A DNA stretch of 64,000 nt from Gammaproteobacteria bacterium (GTDB taxonomy: Bacteria > Pseudomonadota > Gammaproteobacteria > JAJPIJ01). This document shows positions 1-8,448 of the stretch, one piece after another. The stretch is taken from the NCBI GenBank assembly GCA_035501935.1, contig DATJVC010000008.1:33905-97904 (forward strand), read 5' to 3'. Below the pieces are notes generated by a model, which saw only the letters and a program-made list of their open reading frames with translations, made no database searches and had not been told where the DNA came from. The first letter of the stretch is position 1. Each line of letters opens with the position of its first letter. The translations under genes were made by a program, and so were the position numbers.

Positions 1-1
1 G

Positions 2-394
2 TGCATGGAATTTCCCAGCCATATCATCGTGGGCCTGGATGTCCGCGACGGCAAGGTGGCGATCGACGGCTGGTCCAAGCTGTCGCGGCACGATGCCGTC
101 GATCTGGCGAAAAAATTCGAACAGGACGGCATCGCCGCCATCATTTACACAGATATCAGCCGCGACGGCATGTTGAACGGCATCAGCCTGGAATCGACGG
201 TGGCCTTTGCCCGCGAACTGGCCGTCCCCGTCATTGCCTCCGGGGGGCTCACCAATCTGGAGGACATCAAGGCGTTGTGCCGGGTCGAGGGCGAGGGCAT
301 TGCCGGCGCCATCACCGGCCGCGCCATCTACGAAGGGTCGCTCGATTTCGCCGCCGCGCAAAAGCTCGCGGATCGGCTCGGTAAAGCCGGGTAA
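2..394 (+). CDS. hisA: HisA, ProFAR isomerase (C-terminal part)
   Basis: This is the C-terminal half (about 130 residues) of phosphoribosylformimino-5-aminoimidazole carboxamide ribotide isomerase, the (beta/alpha)8-barrel enzyme of histidine synthesis; the 5' part lies outside the window. Visible family motifs are GLDVRDGK, the YTDISRDG segment carrying the catalytic aspartate of the second half-barrel, and the phosphate-binding ASGGL loop followed by [11 protein letters not shown]. The reading frame is open from the first complete codon, so no start can be given. It lies 28 nt upstream of hisF and is certainly co-transcribed with it. The hisF paralogy (internal barrel similarity) is expected for this pair. 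Confidence 0.95.
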   Translation, partial: CMEFPSHIIVGLDVRDGKVAIDGWSKLSRHDAVDLAKKFEQDGIAAIIYTDISRDGMLNGISLESTVAFARELAVPVIASGGLTNLEDIKALCRVEGEGIAGAITGRAIYEGSLDFAAAQKLADRLGKAG

Positions 395-422
395 GACCCC
401 GCTGCCTGACCCGGACACGTTG

Positions 423-1196
423 ATGGCCCTGGCCAAACGCATCATCCCCTGTCTCGACGTGGACGCCGGCCGCGTCGTCAAGGGCGTAAGATTTGTCGAC
501 ATCCGCGATGCCGGCGATCCGGTGGAGATCGCCCGCCGCTACGATGAACAGGGCGCCGATGAGATCGCCTTTCTCGATATCACCGCCAGCAGCGATGACC
601 GCGAGACCCTGATGCACGTGGTGGAGGCGGTGGCCGCGCAGGTTTTCATTCCGCTGACCGTGGGCGGCGGCATCCGCAGCGTGGAGGATGTCCGGCGGCT
701 GCTGAATGCCGGCGCCGACAAGGTCAGCATAAACACCGCCGCGGTCGCCCGGCCCGAATTGATCGCCGAGGCCTCCGCGCATTTCGGGGCGCAGTGTATC
801 GTGGTGGCCATCGACGCCCGCCGCGCCGCGGGTGCGGGAACGCCGCCGCGTTGGGAGGTGTACACGCACGGTGGCCGGCGGCCGACGGGACTCGATGCGG
901 TGGCGTGGGCGCAGAAAATGAACGCGTTCGGCGCCGGGGAAATCCTGCTGACCAGCATGGATCGGGACGGTACGCGCGATGGTTTTGACCTGGCGCTGAC
1001 CCGCGCCGTCTCGGATGCGGTCGGCATCCCGGTCATCGCTTCCGGCGGCGTGGGTGGGTTACAGCACCTGGCCGATGGGGTTACGATGGGCCATGCCGAC
1101 GCCGTGCTGGCGGCGAGCATCTTCCATTTTGGCGAATACACCATCGGGGATGCCAAACGCCACATGGCGGCGGCGGGTATTCCGGTGCGGTTGTAA
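423..1196 (+). CDS. hisF: HisF, imidazole glycerol phosphate synthase cyclase subunit
   Basis: A 257-residue cyclase subunit that uses ammonia from HisH to turn PRFAR into imidazole glycerol phosphate and AICAR. The start is the ATG before [13 protein letters not shown]; an in-frame open stretch upstream overlaps hisA and is not family-like. Visible are the N-terminal catalytic Asp in IPCLDVD, the mid-barrel catalytic Asp in TSMDRDG, the phosphate-binding VGGGIRS loop and the ASGGVGG loop near the C-terminus. Length matches the family (about 255). The AICAR released feeds PurH, whose gene lies in this window. The partner gene hisH is not adjacent here but at about 17.5 kb. Confidence 0.97.
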   Translation: MALAKRIIPCLDVDAGRVVKGVRFVDIRDAGDPVEIARRYDEQGADEIAFLDITASSDDRETLMHVVEAVAAQVFIPLTVGGGIRSVEDVRRLLNAGADKVSINTAAVARPELIAEASAHFGAQCIVVAIDARRAAGAGTPPRWEVYTHGGRRPTGLDAVAWAQKMNAFGAGEILLTSMDRDGTRDGFDLALTRAVSDAVGIPVIASGGVGGLQHLADGVTMGHADAVLAASIFHFGEYTIGDAKRHMAAAGIPVRL

Positions 1197-1201
1197 GTAA
1201 A

Positions 1202-1265
1202 CTCTGAATCAGTCCATCCCGGACTTTTCGGAGTCGGGAAACAAAAAACGTGGTTTTTGTTTCCC
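1202..1265. repeat. Two-hairpin repeat, copy 1 (after hisF)
   Basis: Begins 6 nt after the hisF stop. First hairpin: CTCTGAA and TTCGGAG (one wobble) around an inner AGTCC/GGACT stem. Second hairpin: GGGAAACAAAAA paired with TTTTTGTTTCCC (1236-1265). A near-identical copy lies at 18188-18250 behind hisH. The second stem ends in a T-rich arm, so it could also weaken transcription between hisF and hisI, but no run of T follows it. Confidence 0.85.
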
Positions 1266-1290
1266 TTCCGTTTCTCAATGGACCCAAACC

Positions 1291-1668
1291 ATGTCATGGC
1301 TTGATGCGGTGAAGTGGAATCCCGACGGCCTCGTGCCGGCGATCGCCCAGGAGGTGAAGACGGGCCGGGTGTTGACGCTCGCCTGGATGAACCGGGAGGC
1401 CCTGCGCTTGACGCTTGATGAGGGGCGCGCGGTGTACTGGTCGCGTTCGCGTCGGAAACTGTGGCGCAAAGGCGAGGAATCCGGCCATGTGCAGACCGTG
1501 CACGAGATTCGCCTCGATTGCGACAACGATGCTATCCTGTTGCATGTGACGCAGCAGGACGGCATCGCCTGCCACACCGGGCGGCACAGCTGCTTCTTTC
1601 AGCGGCTGGAAAACGGCGCGTGGGTGAACGCCGATCCCGTCATTGATGCCCGCAAATCTTCCACTTGA
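1291..1668 (+). CDS. hisI: HisI, phosphoribosyl-AMP cyclohydrolase
   Basis: A 125-residue monofunctional phosphoribosyl-AMP cyclohydrolase, third step of histidine synthesis, a zinc- and magnesium-dependent cytoplasmic dimer. Family features seen: [11 protein letters not shown] near the N-terminus, the [17 protein letters not shown] block, the metal-binding acidic stretch LDCDNDA and the zinc-ligand segment ending in [10 protein letters not shown]. There is no HisE domain fused to it; hisE is a separate gene at 2375, with a SYLF gene between them. It starts 94 nt after hisF, with a two-hairpin repeat in the gap. Confidence 0.97.
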   Translation: MSWLDAVKWNPDGLVPAIAQEVKTGRVLTLAWMNREALRLTLDEGRAVYWSRSRRKLWRKGEESGHVQTVHEIRLDCDNDAILLHVTQQDGIACHTGRHSCFFQRLENGAWVNADPVIDARKSST

Positions 1669-1682
1669 ACTGGAGATATTCC

Positions 1683-2372
1683 ATGCGACTACGCCACTTG
1701 TTTCATTGGATGATGCTGATGTTCGCGGCGGCGGTGCTGCATTCCGTCCCGGTGCGCGCCGACGATGAACAGAGCGCCAAGGTGCGGGAGGCTGATGAAG
1801 TCATGGGAGAGATCATGGCCATACCGGAGAGCAGCATTCCGCCTGCGTTGCTCGCCGAGGCGCACGCCATCGCCATCATTCCCAGCGTACTCAAGGCCGG
1901 GTTTATCGTCGGCGGCCGTTTTGGCAAGGGGGTTGTGATGGTGCGCGGCAAGGCGGGCTGGAGTGACCCCGTGTTTCTGACGCTGGCCGGCGGCAGTTTT
2001 GGCTGGCAGATCGGCGCGCAGGCCGCGGACGTGATCCTGGTGTTCAAGAACCGCCGCGGGCTGGACAGCCTGGTCAACGGTAAATTCACACTGGGGGCGG
2101 ATGCCGCGGTATCGGCCGGGCCGGTCGGTCGCAATGCGGCGGCGGCCACCGACGTGCAGTTGAAATCCGAAATTTATTCCTATTCGCGCAGTCGCGGCCT
2201 GTTTGCGGGCGTGGCGCTGGACGGCTCGGTGCTGGACATCGACAAGGATGCAGATGCCGCCTATTACGGCAAGGCCGGGATAACGGCGACGGAGATATTC
2301 GACGGCAACGCGCCCAAACACCCCGCTGATTCCCAGAAGCTCAAGTCCACATTGGGAAAATACGCACGCTGA
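1683..2372 (+). CDS. SYLF (Ysc84-type) domain protein, secreted
   Basis: A 229-residue protein with an N-terminal signal peptide (positively charged start, hydrophobic residues about 8-22, likely cut after VRA) followed by one SYLF/Ysc84 domain over most of its length. Recognisable are the [22 protein letters not shown] block, the [13 protein letters not shown] block and the late [14 protein letters not shown] block. SYLF domains bind phosphoinositides in eukaryotes; bacterial members are exported and poorly characterised. The ATG was chosen because GGAG lies just upstream and it gives a clean signal peptide. The gene sits between hisI (14 nt) and hisE (2 nt), an odd place for a secreted protein. 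Confidence 0.88.
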   Translation: MRLRHLFHWMMLMFAAAVLHSVPVRADDEQSAKVREADEVMGEIMAIPESSIPPALLAEAHAIAIIPSVLKAGFIVGGRFGKGVVMVRGKAGWSDPVFLTLAGGSFGWQIGAQAADVILVFKNRRGLDSLVNGKFTLGADAAVSAGPVGRNAAAATDVQLKSEIYSYSRSRGLFAGVALDGSVLDIDKDADAAYYGKAGITATEIFDGNAPKHPADSQKLKSTLGKYAR

Positions 2373-2374
2373 GT

Positions 2375-2695
2375 GTGGATACGACATTGGACAAACTGGC
2401 GGAGGTTCTGGAGTCGCGCAAGACGGCGGGCGCCGACACCTCCTACGTTGCCGGTTTGTACCGTCAGGGGCTGGATGCCATCCTGAAAAAGATGGGCGAG
2501 GAAGCGACTGAAACGATCATTGCCGCCAAAAGCGGGAAGCGCGAGGAGATCATTCATGAGACGGCGGACCTGTGGTTCCACACGCTGGTCATGCTGAGCC
2601 ATTTGAACCTCAAACCGGCGGAGGTGCTGGCGGAACTCGATCGCCGCTTTGGCCGTTCGGGGCTGGAAGAAAAGGCAGCGCGCCAGAAACAGTAG
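2375..2695 (+). CDS. hisE: HisE, phosphoribosyl-ATP pyrophosphatase
   Basis: A 106-residue all-helical MazG-like enzyme that hydrolyses phosphoribosyl-ATP to phosphoribosyl-AMP, the second step of histidine synthesis. The metal-binding signature is visible as [14 protein letters not shown] and the following ETADLWFH. The likely start is GTG, 2 nt after the SYLF stop, giving a protein of normal length; no strong Shine-Dalgarno is seen, so translational coupling to the upstream gene is likely. It is followed 11 nt later by tatA, so the his and tat genes probably share transcripts. Confidence 0.95.
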   Translation: MDTTLDKLAEVLESRKTAGADTSYVAGLYRQGLDAILKKMGEEATETIIAAKSGKREEIIHETADLWFHTLVMLSHLNLKPAEVLAELDRRFGRSGLEEKAARQKQ

Positions 2696-2706
2696 GAGGA
2701 AGACTT

Positions 2707-2928
2707 ATGGGCGGATTGAGCATATGGCACTGGCTGATCGTTCTTGCCATCGTGGTTCTGCTGTTTGGCACCAAAAAGCTCAAAAATGTGGGCACGGATC
2801 TGGGCGAGGCCATCAAAGGCTTCCGCTCCGCCATGCGTGAAGGCGAGCAGGACGCTGCGGCCCGGAAAACGCCGGAAGGCAAGGTCATCGAGGGCGAAAC
2901 CGAAAAGAAGGAACCGCCCGCCGGCTGA
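2707..2928 (+). CDS. tatA: TatA, twin-arginine translocase pore subunit
   Basis: A 73-residue protein with the standard TatA plan: short periplasmic N-terminus, one membrane helix (about residues 6-21, [14 protein letters not shown]), the FGTKKLKN hinge, an amphipathic helix and a charged tail. TatA oligomers form the pathway for folded proteins with twin-arginine signals. AGGAGG lies upstream of the ATG. The stop codon directly abuts a 140-bp palindromic element that separates it from tatB. Confidence 0.95.
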   Translation: MGGLSIWHWLIVLAIVVLLFGTKKLKNVGTDLGEAIKGFRSAMREGEQDAAARKTPEGKVIEGETEKKEPPAG

Positions 2929-3068
2929 CAGATTGATGTAAAACTATTGCGGAGGCCGTCTGCGTTGTTGCTGCTCGCCCGAAAGCTTGCCGTACTGTCC
3001 TGTAGTCTCGCCTTCTCGCTCGCGGCGCCTAGCAGCCGGGCCTCCTCACAACGTTTTACATCAATCTG
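2929..3068. repeat. Palindromic element A (tatA-tatB gap)
   Basis: Starts immediately after the tatA stop. Its ends are a perfect 16-bp inverted repeat (CAGATTGATGTAAAAC, with complement at 3053-3068). The interior is an imperfect palindrome. The reverse complement of 6135-6263 aligns along almost the full length, with few differences, so A and B are copies in opposite orientation. No reading frame of note is inside. It has the size and ends of a MITE-like element. Confidence 0.85.
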
Positions 3069-3116
3069 CCGGGTAAACTGACGGCGCTATTTTATTTTTC
3101 TTAGCGGATTTCTCTC

Positions 3117-3416
3117 ATGTTCGGCGTCGGATTCTGGGAACTCATCGTCATCGCCGCAGTGGCGCTGATTGTCTTCGGCCCGGACAAACTGCCGGGTCTG
3201 GCGCGTACGGTGGGATTCTGGGCGGGCAGGGCGCGGCGCCAACTGGCCGAGTTCCGCAGGCAGGTCGAGCGCGAGATGGCCTTCGGGGAGATGCAGCGCC
3301 TGCAGGAGCAGTTGCGCGCCACGGCCAAAAACACCCCCAGCATTCATCCCGGCGAAACCGCGACAGAATCGGCCGAAAAGAAAGCGGCTGATGAAAAGCC
3401 GGCGCCGCAGGAATGA
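3117..3416 (+). CDS. tatB: TatB, twin-arginine translocase subunit
   Basis: A 99-residue Tat[10 protein letters not shown] start, membrane helix about residues 6-20, the hinge [12 protein letters not shown] typical of TatB rather than TatA, then a long basic/acidic amphipathic helix and a Lys/Glu/Pro-rich tail. TatB joins TatC in the receptor complex for twin-arginine signal peptides. It is shorter than the E. coli protein (about 171) because the tail is reduced. It lies 188 nt after tatA, with a palindromic element in between, and 6 nt before tatC. Confidence 0.93.
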   Translation: MFGVGFWELIVIAAVALIVFGPDKLPGLARTVGFWAGRARRQLAEFRRQVEREMAFGEMQRLQEQLRATAKNTPSIHPGETATESAEKKAADEKPAPQE

Positions 3417-3422
3417 CGTGTC

Positions 3423-4223
3423 GTGAATGAATCCGACGCGCCGCCCGGGGATCAGGAACAATCCCTCATTGCCCACCTGACCGAACTGCGCACGCGCATC
3501 ATCCGGAGCGGCCTCGCGGTGATCGCGGTGTTCGTGGTGCTGTCGTTTTTCGCCAATTCCCTCTACACGTGGCTGGCGCAGCCGCTGATGAGACTACTGC
3601 CGCCGAACACGACCATGATAGCGACCGAGGTCACCGCGCCGTTCTTCGCGCCCTTCAAGCTCGCCGCCGTCGTGTCGCTGTGCGTGGCCATGCCATACGT
3701 GCTGTATCAGGCGTGGGCGTTCGTGGCGCCGGGACTGTATCTGCACGAGCGCCGCCTGGCCCTGCCGCTCATCGTCTCCAGCACCACGCTGTTTTATCTG
3801 GGCATGGCCTTCGCCTATTACGTCGTCTTCCCGGTGCTGTTCCGGTTCTTTACCCGCACCGCGCCGGCGGGCGTGGCGGTGATGACCGACATCAGCCGTT
3901 ATCTGGATTTCGTTCTGTCGATGTTTGTCGCCTTCGGTGTGGTGTTCGAGATTCCGGTGGCGACCGTGCTTTTGCTGTCGACGGGCGTCGTCAGCCGCGC
4001 GCAACTCATCGCGCTGCGCCCTTATATCATTGTCGGTTGTTTCGTCGTCGGTGCCGTGCTGACGCCGCCGGACGTGCTGTCGCAGGTGATGCTGGCGGTG
4101 CCGATGTGGCTTTTGTTCGAGGCGGGCCTGTGGGCGGGCCGGTTCATCCGTTTCCCGGCTTCGACCGACGTATCCACGCGAACAACCGCATCTGAAACCG
4201 GATCTCCGGTCAACCCGGAGTAA
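3423..4223 (+). CDS. tatC: TatC, twin-arginine translocase receptor
   Basis: A 266-residue polytopic membrane protein, the docking subunit for twin-arginine signal peptides. The N-terminal LIAHLTELRTRI motif is the conserved cytoplasmic signal-binding region, followed by six predicted membrane helices. Conserved blocks such as FFAPFKLA, the FVAPGLY region and LTPPDVLSQ are present. The start is GTG, 6 nt after tatB. The stop directly abuts the stop of the converging permease gene, so no intergenic terminator exists between them. Confidence 0.96.
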   Translation: MNESDAPPGDQEQSLIAHLTELRTRIIRSGLAVIAVFVVLSFFANSLYTWLAQPLMRLLPPNTTMIATEVTAPFFAPFKLAAVVSLCVAMPYVLYQAWAFVAPGLYLHERRLALPLIVSSTTLFYLGMAFAYYVVFPVLFRFFTRTAPAGVAVMTDISRYLDFVLSMFVAFGVVFEIPVATVLLLSTGVVSRAQLIALRPYIIVGCFVVGAVLTPPDVLSQVMLAVPMWLLFEAGLWAGRFIRFPASTDVSTRTTASETGSPVNPE

Positions 4224-5108
4224 TCAACGCGGACGATCCTCGCGGTACGCTGAATAGAGCATGGCGATGGCGGTGTAGAAGACAACAACCGCCACCAGCC
4301 AGCGCACGGTTTCGAGCGGCAGCGACTTGACCATGAAGGCGGCCAGCAGCACCGCCGGCACGCCGCCCAAGGTCAGGCCCAGCGCCGCCTTCAACTGATA
4401 GCGGCCGCTGTCGATGAAACGCACGGCGCCCACGGGCATTAAAAAGGCGCAGGAACCCATCATGATTGGAAACGCGGCGCTGGGGTTCATGCCCAGCAGC
4501 GCGACCGTAATCATGCATGGCGCATAGAGGCCGATCCCGAGCGTCATCAGCGCGCCCAGCACCAGATTGATCCCGACCGCCAGCCACAGGTGCACTCCCG
4601 ATAGCGCCAGCGTATCGCCGCCCGCCGGCAATAGGTTGAGATTTTTCATGACGAACAACATCCCGGCGATGGCGAGCGCGATACCCATCCCCAGACGTAT
4701 CGGACGGCGCGGCCAGCGCGACACGACGCCGGCTCCGAACCAGGCGCCGATCACCGACGCCGCGATCATCGACGCGAGTGTCCGGGCGTCGACCTCGATG
4801 ATGGCGATGTAAATGAACGCCTGTACAACGGATGGCAGGGTGTGGCCGACGTTGAGCGTGCCGGGAATGAGTTCATCGGGCACCAGCCGGAACAATTTGA
4901 ACAGCGCCGTAGTGGTGGCGAACGAGCCGATGCCCAGCGTGTCGAAGAAATCCGCCCCCAGACCAATGGCCGTCTGTTTCAGGCCGGTAATCCCGCGGCC
5001 CATCCGGTGATCGCCGGCGCGGATCAGGGTGGCCAGCCAGCGGCCACAGAAAATTACAGTGAACAGGGCAAGAATGATGAACAACCAGCTTTTAAGATCA
5101 GGGCTCAT
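4224..5108 (-). CDS. TauE/SafE-family permease
   Basis: A 294-residue integral membrane protein with about eight hydrophobic segments arranged as two similar halves, as in the TauE/SafE (sulfite exporter, DUF81) family. Visible family-like patches are GIGSFATTTALFKLF after the first helices and the second-half GIGLYAPCMITVALLGMNP. Members export small anions such as sulfite or sulfoacetate, but the substrate cannot be read from the sequence. It is transcribed toward tatC and its stop codon touches the tatC stop. Upstream lies a short intergenic stretch with a known type of dispersed repeat. Confidence 0.8.
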   Translation of the reverse strand: MSPDLKSWLFIILALFTVIFCGRWLATLIRAGDHRMGRGITGLKQTAIGLGADFFDTLGIGSFATTTALFKLFRLVPDELIPGTLNVGHTLPSVVQAFIYIAIIEVDARTLASMIAASVIGAWFGAGVVSRWPRRPIRLGMGIALAIAGMLFVMKNLNLLPAGGDTLALSGVHLWLAVGINLVLGALMTLGIGLYAPCMITVALLGMNPSAAFPIMMGSCAFLMPVGAVRFIDSGRYQLKAALGLTLGGVPAVLLAAFMVKSLPLETVRWLVAVVVFYTAIAMLYSAYREDRPR

Positions 5109-5126
5109 CCTGGATCCCCGCCCCGT

Positions 5127-5152
5127 CCGTTCGCCCTGAGCTTGTCGAAGGG
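5127..5152. repeat. GAGCTTGTCGAA-type dispersed repeat unit
   Basis: The stretch contains CCCTGAGCTTGTCGAAGGG, an imperfect palindrome (CCCTGAGCTTGTCGAAGGG folds as CCTT.. on both strands). I recognise this unit from memory as a common intergenic repeat in many proteobacteria. One copy is seen here, in the gap between the permease and the DUF2905 gene. Confidence 0.6.
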
Positions 5153-5230
5153 TTTCTACGAATGGGCGGGGCGCCTAGGACAGGTTCCGCAAGAAATCTT
5201 GAAAGATTCCTCATCGTTTGCCTCATCCTG

Positions 5231-5431
5231 TCAGCGGCGCAAAAGCCAGAGTAAAAGCGAAATGACAGCGCTGATCAAAAGACACGTTACGATCGGAAAA
5301 TAAAACCGGAAGCCTTCGCGCTCGATCACAATGTCCCCCGGCAACCTGCCCAATCCCAGTTTCGCGATCCACGGCCAGGCTGCTCCCAACAACAACAAAC
5401 ACACTCCCAGCGCCAGTAGTAATTTTTGCAT
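5231..5431 (-). CDS. DUF2905 small membrane protein
   Basis: A 66-residue protein with two membrane helices (about residues 3-21 and 48-63) joined by a short loop containing GRLPGDIVIEREGFRFYFP, which is the hallmark of the DUF2905 family. Function is unknown. It is 2 nt downstream of rpiA on the same strand and must be co-transcribed with it. The length is typical of the family. Confidence 0.88.
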   Translation of the reverse strand: MQKLLLALGVCLLLLGAAWPWIAKLGLGRLPGDIVIEREGFRFYFPIVTCLLISAVISLLLWLLRR

Positions 5432-5433
5432 CT

Positions 5434-6093
5434 TTACAATGTCCGGACGCCAGCATCAGTGCCCACCAGCAGCACGTCCGCCGGGCGGCGGGCGAAGAGG
5501 CCATTGCAGACCACGCCGGTGATTTGATTGATCTCGGATTCCAGCTTCACCGGATCGAGGATTTGCAGGTTGCGCACGTCGAGGATGACGTTGCCGTTGT
5601 CGGTGGTGAATCCCTGTCGCAATTCGGGCTGGCCGCCCAGTTTGACCAGTTGCCGGGCGACGTAACTGCGGGCCATGGGAATCACCTCGACCGGCAGCGG
5701 AAAGCGGCCCAGTACATCGACCAGCTTGGAATCATCGACGACGCAGACGAACTTGCGGCTGGCCGCCGCCACGATCTTCTCGCGCGTGAGCGCGCCGCCG
5801 CCGCCCTTGATAAGCTGCCGGTGGCGGGTGGCCTCATCGGCGCCATCGACGTAAACGCTTAGATCGAACTGCGCGGTCAGATCCACCACAGGGATGTTGT
5901 TTTTTTTGAGCAGCGCCGCGGTGGCACTGGAGCTTGCTACCGCGCCGTTGATGCGATGCTTGATGCGCGCGAGCTGAGCGATGAAATAATTGGCCGTGCT
6001 GCCGGTGCCCACGCCGATGACCGCGTCATCCTCGATGTAGGCCAGCGCCGCCTCGGCGACCTTTTGCTTTTTCTCGTCCTGGGTCATTGCCAT
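5434..6093 (-). CDS. rpiA: RpiA, ribose-5-phosphate isomerase A
   Basis: A 219-residue isomerase that interconverts ribose 5-phosphate and ribulose 5-phosphate in the pentose phosphate pathway. The phosphate-binding [11 protein letters not shown] motif near residue 28, the catalytic VDGADEA segment near 83, the [14 protein letters not shown] block and the late TDNGNVILD segment are all present. Length equals the E. coli enzyme. It provides precursors for the PRPP-dependent histidine and purine pathways whose genes flank it. It is divergent from ilvA, with palindromic element B in the gap. Confidence 0.97.
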   Translation of the reverse strand: MAMTQDEKKQKVAEAALAYIEDDAVIGVGTGSTANYFIAQLARIKHRINGAVASSSATAALLKKNNIPVVDLTAQFDLSVYVDGADEATRHRQLIKGGGGALTREKIVAAASRKFVCVVDDSKLVDVLGRFPLPVEVIPMARSYVARQLVKLGGQPELRQGFTTDNGNVILDVRNLQILDPVKLESEINQITGVVCNGLFARRPADVLLVGTDAGVRTL

Positions 6094-6134
6094 CTTTCCC
6101 GGTTTTCGTTACTCAATGTTATTCTAGCAGGGTA

Positions 6135-6263
6135 ATGCAAAACGTTATGAGGAGGACCGGATGCTAGGCGCTGTGAGCGAGAAAGCGAGACAGTACGTAA
6201 GCAGTACGGCGAGCTTTCGAGCGAACAGCAACAACGCAGATGGCCTCCGCAATAGTTTTGCAT
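6135..6263. repeat. Palindromic element B (rpiA-ilvA gap)
   Basis: Ends ATGCAAAAC and GTTTTGCAT are a perfect 9-bp inverted repeat. In reverse complement it matches element A (2929-3068) along its length. It fills the gap between the divergent rpiA and ilvA, and its last two bases fall inside the proposed ilvA start codon, so it may carry or shape the ilvA leader. Confidence 0.85.
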
Positions 6264-7794
6264 GAGCCTGCTGACCATGATGAATCCCGACTATCCAAAA
6301 ATGATCAAGGGAGCGCGCGTCTACGACGTGGCGCGCGAAACGCCGCTCGATCGCCTGCCGGAGATATCGCGCCGCTTGGAGAATGAGATCTGGCTCAAGC
6401 GCGAAGACCTGCAACCGGTGTTTTCCTACAAATTGCGCGGCGCCTACAATCTGATGGCTTCTTTGCCGGCGGACCAGCGCGCCCGCGGCGTAATCACGGC
6501 TTCTGCCGGCAATCACGCCCAGGGCGTGGCGCTGGCGGCGCAAAAAATGGGCGTACCGGCGCTGATCGTGATGCCCAAGACCACGCCGGAGATCAAGGTC
6601 GCCGCCGTGCGCCGTCTGGGCGCGGACATCCTGTTGCACGGCAACACCTACGATGAGGCAAGCGAACACGCCCACAAACTCGCGCAAGAGCGCGCGCTGA
6701 GCTACATTCCGCCCTACGATCACCCGCTGGTCATCGCCGGCCAGGGCACGGTGGCCATGGAGATCCTGCGCCAGCATCCTCAACCCATCGATGCCGTATT
6801 CGTGCCGGTCGGCGGCGGCGGACTTATCGCCGGCGTCGCGGCGTACGTCAAATCGGTGTCGCCGCAGACGCGCGTCATCGGCGTGGAATCGGATGAGGCA
6901 CCGACGCTGCACGCCGCCATGCGCGCGGGCAAACGCGTGGTGCTGGAGCACATCGGCATCTTCGTGGACGGCGCCGCGGTGCGCCAGATCGGCGAGGAAA
7001 CCTTTCGCGTGGCGCGCGAGCTGGTGGACGAGGTCCTGCTGGTGAGCAACGATGAGGTCTGCGCCGCGATCAAGGACATCTTCGAGGACACTCGCTCCAT
7101 CGCCGAGCCCGCCGGTGCGCTGGCACTGGCCGGTTTGAAGCAATACGTGGCCGCGTCAGGAGCGCGCGGGCGCGAACTGGTCGCCATTTTCAGCGGCGCC
7201 AACGTCAATTTCGACCGCCTGCGCCACATCGCCGAACTGGCCGAATTGGGCGAACAGCGCGAGGCGCTCCTGGGCGTGACCATCCCGGAGCGCGCCGGCA
7301 GTTTCCGCAGGTTCTGCGAGGCGCTGGGGGCGCGCGCCATCACTGAATTCAATTACCGCTACTCCGATCCCAAGGTGGCGCACGTGTTCGTCGGCGTGCG
7401 CATCCGGCACGGCGTCGAGGAAAAGGATCAATTGATTGAAACCCTGCGCGGCGAGGGTTATGAGGTGGCCGATTTTTCCGCCGACGAGATGGCGAAGATG
7501 CACGTGCGTTACATGGTCGGCGGGCACGGCCGGCAGGTGGAGAATGAGCGCCTGTATCGCTTTGAATTTCCCGAGCGCACCGGCGCGCTGTTGCATTTTC
7601 TGACCGAGATGGGCAGCCGCTGGAACATCAGCCTGTTTCATTACCGCAATCATGGCGCCGCCTATGGACGGGTGCTGATGGGCATGCAGGTACCGCCCAA
7701 GGAACAGAACGAATTCGAAGCTTTCCTTAAAGGTCTCGGCATGAATCATGCCGAGGAAACCCGCAATCCGGCCTATCAAATGTTCCTGCGCTGA
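6262..7794 (+). CDS. ilvA: IlvA, biosynthetic threonine dehydratase
   Basis: A 510-residue PLP enzyme deaminating threonine to 2-oxobutanoate, the committed step to isoleucine. The catalytic domain (about residues 15-325) contains the PLP lysine in FSYKLRGAYN, the SAGNHAQGVA loop and the phosphate-binding GGGGLIAGVA. The C-terminal part (about 330-510) carries two ACT-like regulatory domains, so feedback control by isoleucine/valine is expected. Total length fits the long biosynthetic form. The first ATG overlaps the end of element B; ATGs 15 and 18 nt further in are alternatives and none has a strong Shine-Dalgarno. Confidence 0.96.
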   Translation: MSLLTMMNPDYPKMIKGARVYDVARETPLDRLPEISRRLENEIWLKREDLQPVFSYKLRGAYNLMASLPADQRARGVITASAGNHAQGVALAAQKMGVPALIVMPKTTPEIKVAAVRRLGADILLHGNTYDEASEHAHKLAQERALSYIPPYDHPLVIAGQGTVAMEILRQHPQPIDAVFVPVGGGGLIAGVAAYVKSVSPQTRVIGVESDEAPTLHAAMRAGKRVVLEHIGIFVDGAAVRQIGEETFRVARELVDEVLLVSNDEVCAAIKDIFEDTRSIAEPAGALALAGLKQYVAASGARGRELVAIFSGANVNFDRLRHIAELAELGEQREALLGVTIPERAGSFRRFCEALGARAITEFNYRYSDPKVAHVFVGVRIRHGVEEKDQLIETLRGEGYEVADFSADEMAKMHVRYMVGGHGRQVENERLYRFEFPERTGALLHFLTEMGSRWNISLFHYRNHGAAYGRVLMGMQVPPKEQNEFEAFLKGLGMNHAEETRNPAYQMFLR

Positions 7795-7795
7795 C

Positions 7796-8437
7796 ATGAA
7801 CGAAGCCGCCCTGCGGCGAGCGGTCATCATCACCGCCCGCGCCATCAACGACTCCGGCCTGAACCCCGGCAAGGCCGGCAACGTCAGCGCCCGACTGCGC
7901 GGCGGCTTTTTAATCACGCCGACCGGCGTGACTTACGACCTGCTGCGGCCGGCGATGATTGTGCGGATGCTAAGTAACGGCACCGCGCCCGGCGGGCAGC
8001 TCAAGCCCTCCAGCGAATGGCGTTTTCATCGCGATGTCTACCGCGCCCGCCCGGAGGTTGGAGCCATCGTGCACGTCCATTCACCTTATGCCACCGCGCT
8101 GGCCTGCCAGCGCCGCGGCATCCCGGCGTTTCACTACATGGTGGCGGTGGCAGGGGGTGATTCCATCCGCTGCGCGCCGTACGCCACCTTCGGCACTCAG
8201 GCGCTGTCCAATCATGCCGTGCGCGCCTTGCGTGGTCGACGCGCCTGTCTGCTGGCCAATCATGGACTGATCGCCCTGGGGGACGGCCTGCCGTCCGCCT
8301 TGGCGCTGGCGGTGGAAGTGGAATTTCTTGCCCGCCAGTACTGTCTCAGTCTACAAGTGGGTGATCCCGTGATGCTCGGCAAACGGGAGATGCGCGTGGT
8401 GTTGGAGAAGTTCAAGACCTACGGCAGTCAAGACTGA
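7796..8437 (+). CDS. Class II aldolase/adducin-family protein
   Basis: A 213-residue protein of the class II aldolase/adducin fold (FucA, AraD, MtnB group). Seen are the phosphate-binding GNVSAR, the TPTG loop, a conserved SSEW glutamate, the zinc-ligand pair in VHVHSPYATALA and the later ANHGLIALG segment. The Zn site looks complete, so an active metal-dependent aldolase, epimerase or dehydratase is likely. The substrate cannot be assigned; FucA-like sugar-phosphate aldolases are the nearest type. The start ATG lies 1 nt after the ilvA stop, so the two genes are coupled. Confidence 0.85.
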   Translation: MNEAALRRAVIITARAINDSGLNPGKAGNVSARLRGGFLITPTGVTYDLLRPAMIVRMLSNGTAPGGQLKPSSEWRFHRDVYRARPEVGAIVHVHSPYATALACQRRGIPAFHYMVAVAGGDSIRCAPYATFGTQALSNHAVRALRGRRACLLANHGLIALGDGLPSALALAVEVEFLARQYCLSLQVGDPVMLGKREMRVVLEKFKTYGSQD

Positions 8438-8448
8438 CTGAGGTGGCC

